Made by a program: the position numbers and the translations under genes | DNA from: Acetobacteraceae bacterium | GTDB lineage: Bacteria > Pseudomonadota > Alphaproteobacteria > Acetobacterales > Acetobacteraceae | Assembly (NCBI GenBank): GCA_020853405.1 | Contig: JADYYZ010000391.1 | Location: 1-10,712 of the forward strand | Direction of reading: 5' to 3' | Length of the DNA stretch: 10,712 nt | The notes under the pieces: model-generated | Seen by the model: the letters and a program-made list of their open reading frames with translations, nothing else | Told to the model about the DNA's origin: nothing | Database searches by the model: none | Part shown: positions 8,999-10,712 of the stretch, one piece after another | How the letters are laid out: each line of letters opens with the position of its first letter | Position numbering within the stretch: the stretch's first letter is position 1

Positions 8999-9030
8999 AT
9001 ACCAACGGCCAATGCAATTGACGTTGGTAT
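8999..9030. repeat. REP-like 32-bp imperfect palindrome
   Basis: ATACCAACG (8999-9007) pairs with CGTTGGTAT (9022-9030). Inside, CAAT (9010-9013) pairs with ATTG (9017-9020), separated from the outer stem by a small internal loop. It is far more AT-rich than its surroundings and directly abuts the truncated transposase, as expected of a mobile-element end or a repetitive extragenic palindrome. Confidence 0.7.
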
Positions 9031-9031
9031 G

Positions 9032-9275
9032 ATACTCCGTCTGCTCGTCCGACCGCGTATACAGCGCCTGAAATACGAGAACGCGGGACATCAGCACCGC
9101 CTCCCACGGGCGGCCGGCCGCCGCGGCTGCGCTTGGCCCGCGGCAGCGCCGCCTCCAACTCCCCGCGGAACCCCTCGAACTCCACCACGGCATGCAGCCG
9201 CTCCAGCGGATCACCCGACGCCGACAGCCAGCGCAGACGCTCCTCCGCGTCGAAGAAGCCCGCCTGTCCCGCCAT
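9032..9275 (-). pseudogene. IS5-family transposase, N-terminal remnant (frameshifted, truncated)
   Basis: From ATG 9275, with GGGGAGG as a good ribosome binding site just upstream, the minus strand encodes MAGQAGFFDAEERLRWL, SASGDPLERLHAVVEFEGFR, ELEAALPRAKRSRGGRPP, the typical N-terminus of one IS5-family transposase group. After GGRPP the frame breaks: ten bases (9098-9107) stand where nine are expected. Similarity then resumes in another frame as VLMSRVLVFQALYTRSDEQTEY and stops at 9032. The rest of the protein, including the DDE catalytic core, is absent. It is therefore a dead relic, about 80 of the roughly 300 or more residues expected. Confidence 0.85.
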
Positions 9276-9309
9276 GCCACGCCTCCCCGCCGTCACCAGC
9301 GGAACCGAA

Positions 9310-10179
9310 TCAGCCCATCAAGCCCAACACCAGCGGTTTTTCGAGGCGTCCCGTTGCCATACGGCGACTGGCGCGCCGACGCCCACCGGCCATGGCCAGC
9401 GAAGCAAGGGCGACAGAAAATGCCCCTATGGATGCAGGTTCCGGGATATTCACCGCGATAGCGGAGATGAACATGCTGCCGGCGACGTACCCAATGCCGT
9501 TGGGTCCAAATGTTCCCCAGAGTGGCCCCTCTTCGTCCGACCAAGGATTGCCCCATCTGCATGTGACCGATTGTCCGACTGTGTGGAAATAGAAGTTGTA
9601 GGGATCAATTGAATTGCCGTTGGTATCACACGAAGTGGCCGTAGGGTTTATAATGCTGGAAGGCGGATTCACGTTTGAGGAAAAATCCGGATAAAACGGA
9701 ACAGAAGAGAAGAAGCTGGCATATTCGAAAGGTTTATGATCAGCAGAAGCATAACTCTGTTGCATCGAGTTTGCGCTGAATCTGTGATAAAGATAAAAGT
9801 AGCTAGACAATGTATCGCTTGGGTCTATTACCTTAATAACGAAATCGACTCTTTTCCATTCACTTGCCATTCCCTTTGATCCGGATTCAACCGTGGACCG
9901 CCAACTGAGTCCTGCGCCGCCAGTGCCTGAGTAATAACTAAGGGGATTGTTGGTGACGACCCCGGTTCCCGATTGCCGTTTGATCTCGGTTATGGTGAGG
10001 GACTCAAAGGAAAATGTGACCTGGTCCGGAGAGGCACACGTCGTCGGGCACTGCCCCCATAGGTTTGGCGTCAACGTAAAGTACTGCTCAACGTGTGCGA
10101 TGGCCGCTGCGTGAACCGGCAGCGAAGTGCTTGCGATCGCGATGACGGCGATGCAGCTACCTACCAAACGTGTGTTCAT
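9310..10179 (-). CDS. PEP-CTERM sorting domain-containing secreted protein
   Basis: The 289-residue protein starts at ATG 10179, preceded by GGGGG at 10187-10191; an upstream in-frame start at 10227 would spoil the signal peptide. Residues 1-24 are a signal peptide (MNTRLVGS, hydrophobic core, cleavage after VHA). The mature part is Ser/Tyr/Phe-rich with no fold I recognise and a few cysteines (CPTTC, TSCDTNG, VTCRWG). Pro246-Glu-Pro248 begins the exosortase sorting signal: PEPAS, a hydrophobic helix to about 264, then RRRASRR. In such proteins an exosortase cuts near PEP. The tail after the arginines (MATGRLEKPLVLGLMG) is unusually long and may come from the adjacent insertion sequence. Base composition is strikingly low (20 of 60 bases GC at 9781-9840; 28 of 60 at 9661-9720) against about two thirds elsewhere, indicating horizontal transfer. 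No exosortase gene is near. Confidence 0.85.
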   Translation of the reverse strand: MNTRLVGSCIAVIAIASTSLPVHAAAIAHVEQYFTLTPNLWGQCPTTCASPDQVTFSFESLTITEIKRQSGTGVVTNNPLSYYSGTGGAGLSWRSTVESGSKGMASEWKRVDFVIKVIDPSDTLSSYFYLYHRFSANSMQQSYASADHKPFEYASFFSSVPFYPDFSSNVNPPSSIINPTATSCDTNGNSIDPYNFYFHTVGQSVTCRWGNPWSDEEGPLWGTFGPNGIGYVAGSMFISAIAVNIPEPASIGAFSVALASLAMAGGRRRASRRMATGRLEKPLVLGLMG

Positions 10180-10280
10180 GATGTTTCCCCCTTGTCCCGC
10201 GCTCAGCATGACCGAGCCTCGGCGCAAGTCAAGATCGCACGATCACGAATTGTCGACGGCCACATAGGTCAATTTTTCGC

Positions 10281-10303
10281 AGGCGTGGTCGCGGAGGCGT
10301 GGT
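10281..10303. repeat. Two direct 9-bp repeats AGGCGTGGT, 14-bp period
   Basis: AGGCGTGGT occurs at 10281-10289 and again at 10295-10303, about 100 bases upstream of the PEP-CTERM start codon. The second copy also forms a small hairpin with CACGCC at 10307-10312. A binding site for a regulator of the downstream gene is possible; no convincing promoter is visible in 10180-10350. Confidence 0.3.
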
Positions 10304-10350
10304 GCGCACGCCGAAATAATTCAACTAGGCTCAGGGCTCGCTGATTGAGC

Positions 10351-10431
10351 CAGCACGCGCCGGTCATCCACTCGCGGGATGTCGTGCGACAGCGGGAAGT
10401 GCGGTGACAGGCGCCGTATCTGGGCAGCAGC
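10351..10431 (-). pseudogene. IS5-family transposase fragment (different group from the one at 9032-9275)
   Basis: The minus strand encodes AAAQIRRLSPHFPLSHDIPRV followed by DDRRVL, then unrelated residues and a stop. The wording RLxPHFPLSHxIPRVDDRRVL is the N-terminal region of the IS5-family transposases (IS1031/IS427-like) common in Acetobacteraceae and relatives. Only about 27 residues survive, without a start codon or catalytic core. It and the remnant at 9032-9275 bracket the low-GC PEP-CTERM gene. The boundaries are those of recognisable similarity, plus or minus a few codons. Confidence 0.7.
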
Positions 10432-10487
10432 CACACCCACAGTCACGCCCCGCCGCGTCGATCCAAGCAATTCGTGGTTCCTGAGCG

Positions 10488-10712
10488 CTAGCCCAGCCGC
10501 AGCGCGGCCGCACCCAGCACGATCAGCCCGACGCCGGCCAGCCGCACGCCGCCCGGCCGCTCGTGCAAGAGCAGCGCCGCCAGCGCGACGCCGAACAGGA
10601 TCGAGGTCTCGCGCAGCGCCGAGACCATGGCGATCGGCGCCCGGGTCATCGCCCACAGCGCCAGCGCGTAGGAGCCAAGCGTGCACATCCCGCCACCCAG
10701 GCCGACATGCCA
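10488..10712 (-). CDS. EamA/DMT-family transporter, C-terminal part (partial)
   Basis: The frame is open from the right edge to TAG at 10488-10490, giving 74 residues. It contains two to three hydrophobic segments, the loop ALRETSILFG, the segment VALAALLLHERP and a final helix GVRLAGVGLIVLGAAALRLG. The RETS-x-LFG and LLLxERP pattern is that of the second EamA repeat of drug/metabolite transporters in the inner membrane. The substrate cannot be told. The N-terminal part lies beyond the window. Confidence 0.85.
   Translation of the reverse strand, partial: WHVGLGGGMCTLGSYALALWAMTRAPIAMVSALRETSILFGVALAALLLHERPGGVRLAGVGLIVLGAAALRLG

Larger units (their letters stand above)
8884..9030. repeat. 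Multi-hairpin repeat or MITE-like element (candidate)
   Basis: This 147-base stretch is non-coding and packed with hairpins: CGGCACGAG/CTCGTGCCG (8891-8915), GGCGCC/GGCGCC with a 3-base loop (8917-8931), CGCCGC/GCGGCG with loop CGGT (8932-8947), GGCGG/CCGCC (8954-8968), and the larger palindrome at 8999-9030. Its outer ends, ATACCAGCG (8884-8892) and CGTTGGTAT (9022-9030), are inverted copies with one mismatch. The right end coincides with the point where transposase similarity stops. No target-site duplication is evident, so whether it is one mobile unit is unproven. 8797-8883 shows nothing recognisable. Confidence 0.5.

Noticed and set aside
9133..9612. Plus-strand open frames across the transposase relic and the PEP-CTERM 3' end
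   Set aside because: They are shadows of minus-strand coding sequence with clear family similarity; their translations have no recognisable features.
10204..10232. TTGACT-17-ATGCTG as promoter of the PEP-CTERM gene
   Set aside because: The -35 is good but the -10 shares no base with the consensus; TTGACC at 10267-10272 also lacks a properly spaced -10.
10328..10351. GGCTCA / TGAGCC inverted repeat beside the second transposase scrap as IS end
   Set aside because: Only 6 bp with a 12-base loop, and no matching partner end was found.

Overview
The window is GC-rich DNA, about two thirds GC in its housekeeping genes. The protein families and gene order suggest an alphaproteobacterium, most likely of the Acetobacteraceae/Rhodospirillales type. 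That is an inference from protein style (GlmU, GlmS, Gor, DUF3108, IS5-type transposases, exosortase-sorted proteins), not from a marker gene.

Layout. 1-627 (minus) is the N-terminal part of a secreted protein resembling the Npun_F0296-type exosortase-dependent surface proteins, cut by the window edge. Its upstream region (628-861) has no gene but holds a very good sigma-54 promoter match and two inverted repeats that could be regulator sites. 862-936 (minus) is tRNA-Val(CAC) with its own TTGACA promoter. 1040-1873 (plus) is a periplasmic DUF3108 protein, convergent with and overlapping a phosphoglycolate phosphatase (1854-2543, minus). Divergent from the phosphatase is the glmU-glmS operon (2599-5808), which makes glucosamine-6-phosphate and UDP-GlcNAc for peptidoglycan and lipopolysaccharide. 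Next comes a probable second operon, gabD-like aldehyde dehydrogenase plus glutathione reductase (5934-8796).

The right end is an accessory patch. 8797-9031 carries no gene but contains a run of five hairpins bounded by matching inverted ends (8884-9030). This abuts exactly the broken, frameshifted N-terminal remnant of an IS5-family transposase (9032-9275, minus). Beyond it lies a PEP-CTERM protein gene (9310-10179, minus) of much lower GC than its surroundings, with a C-terminal tail that may be insertion-sequence DNA. On the far side is a second, different IS5-family transposase fragment (about 10351-10431). The window ends in the C-terminal part of an EamA/DMT transporter (10488-10712, minus).

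How the genes work together: the core (glmU, glmS, gph, gabD, gor) is ordinary metabolism. The two exosortase-substrate genes, one apparently sigma-54 controlled and one sitting as low-GC cargo between transposase remnants, are the accessory theme. No exosortase, regulator or polysaccharide gene is visible, so the sorting machinery must be elsewhere. I see no clearly new multi-gene system. The most novel items are the multi-hairpin element, the sigma-54 control region and the transferred PEP-CTERM gene.
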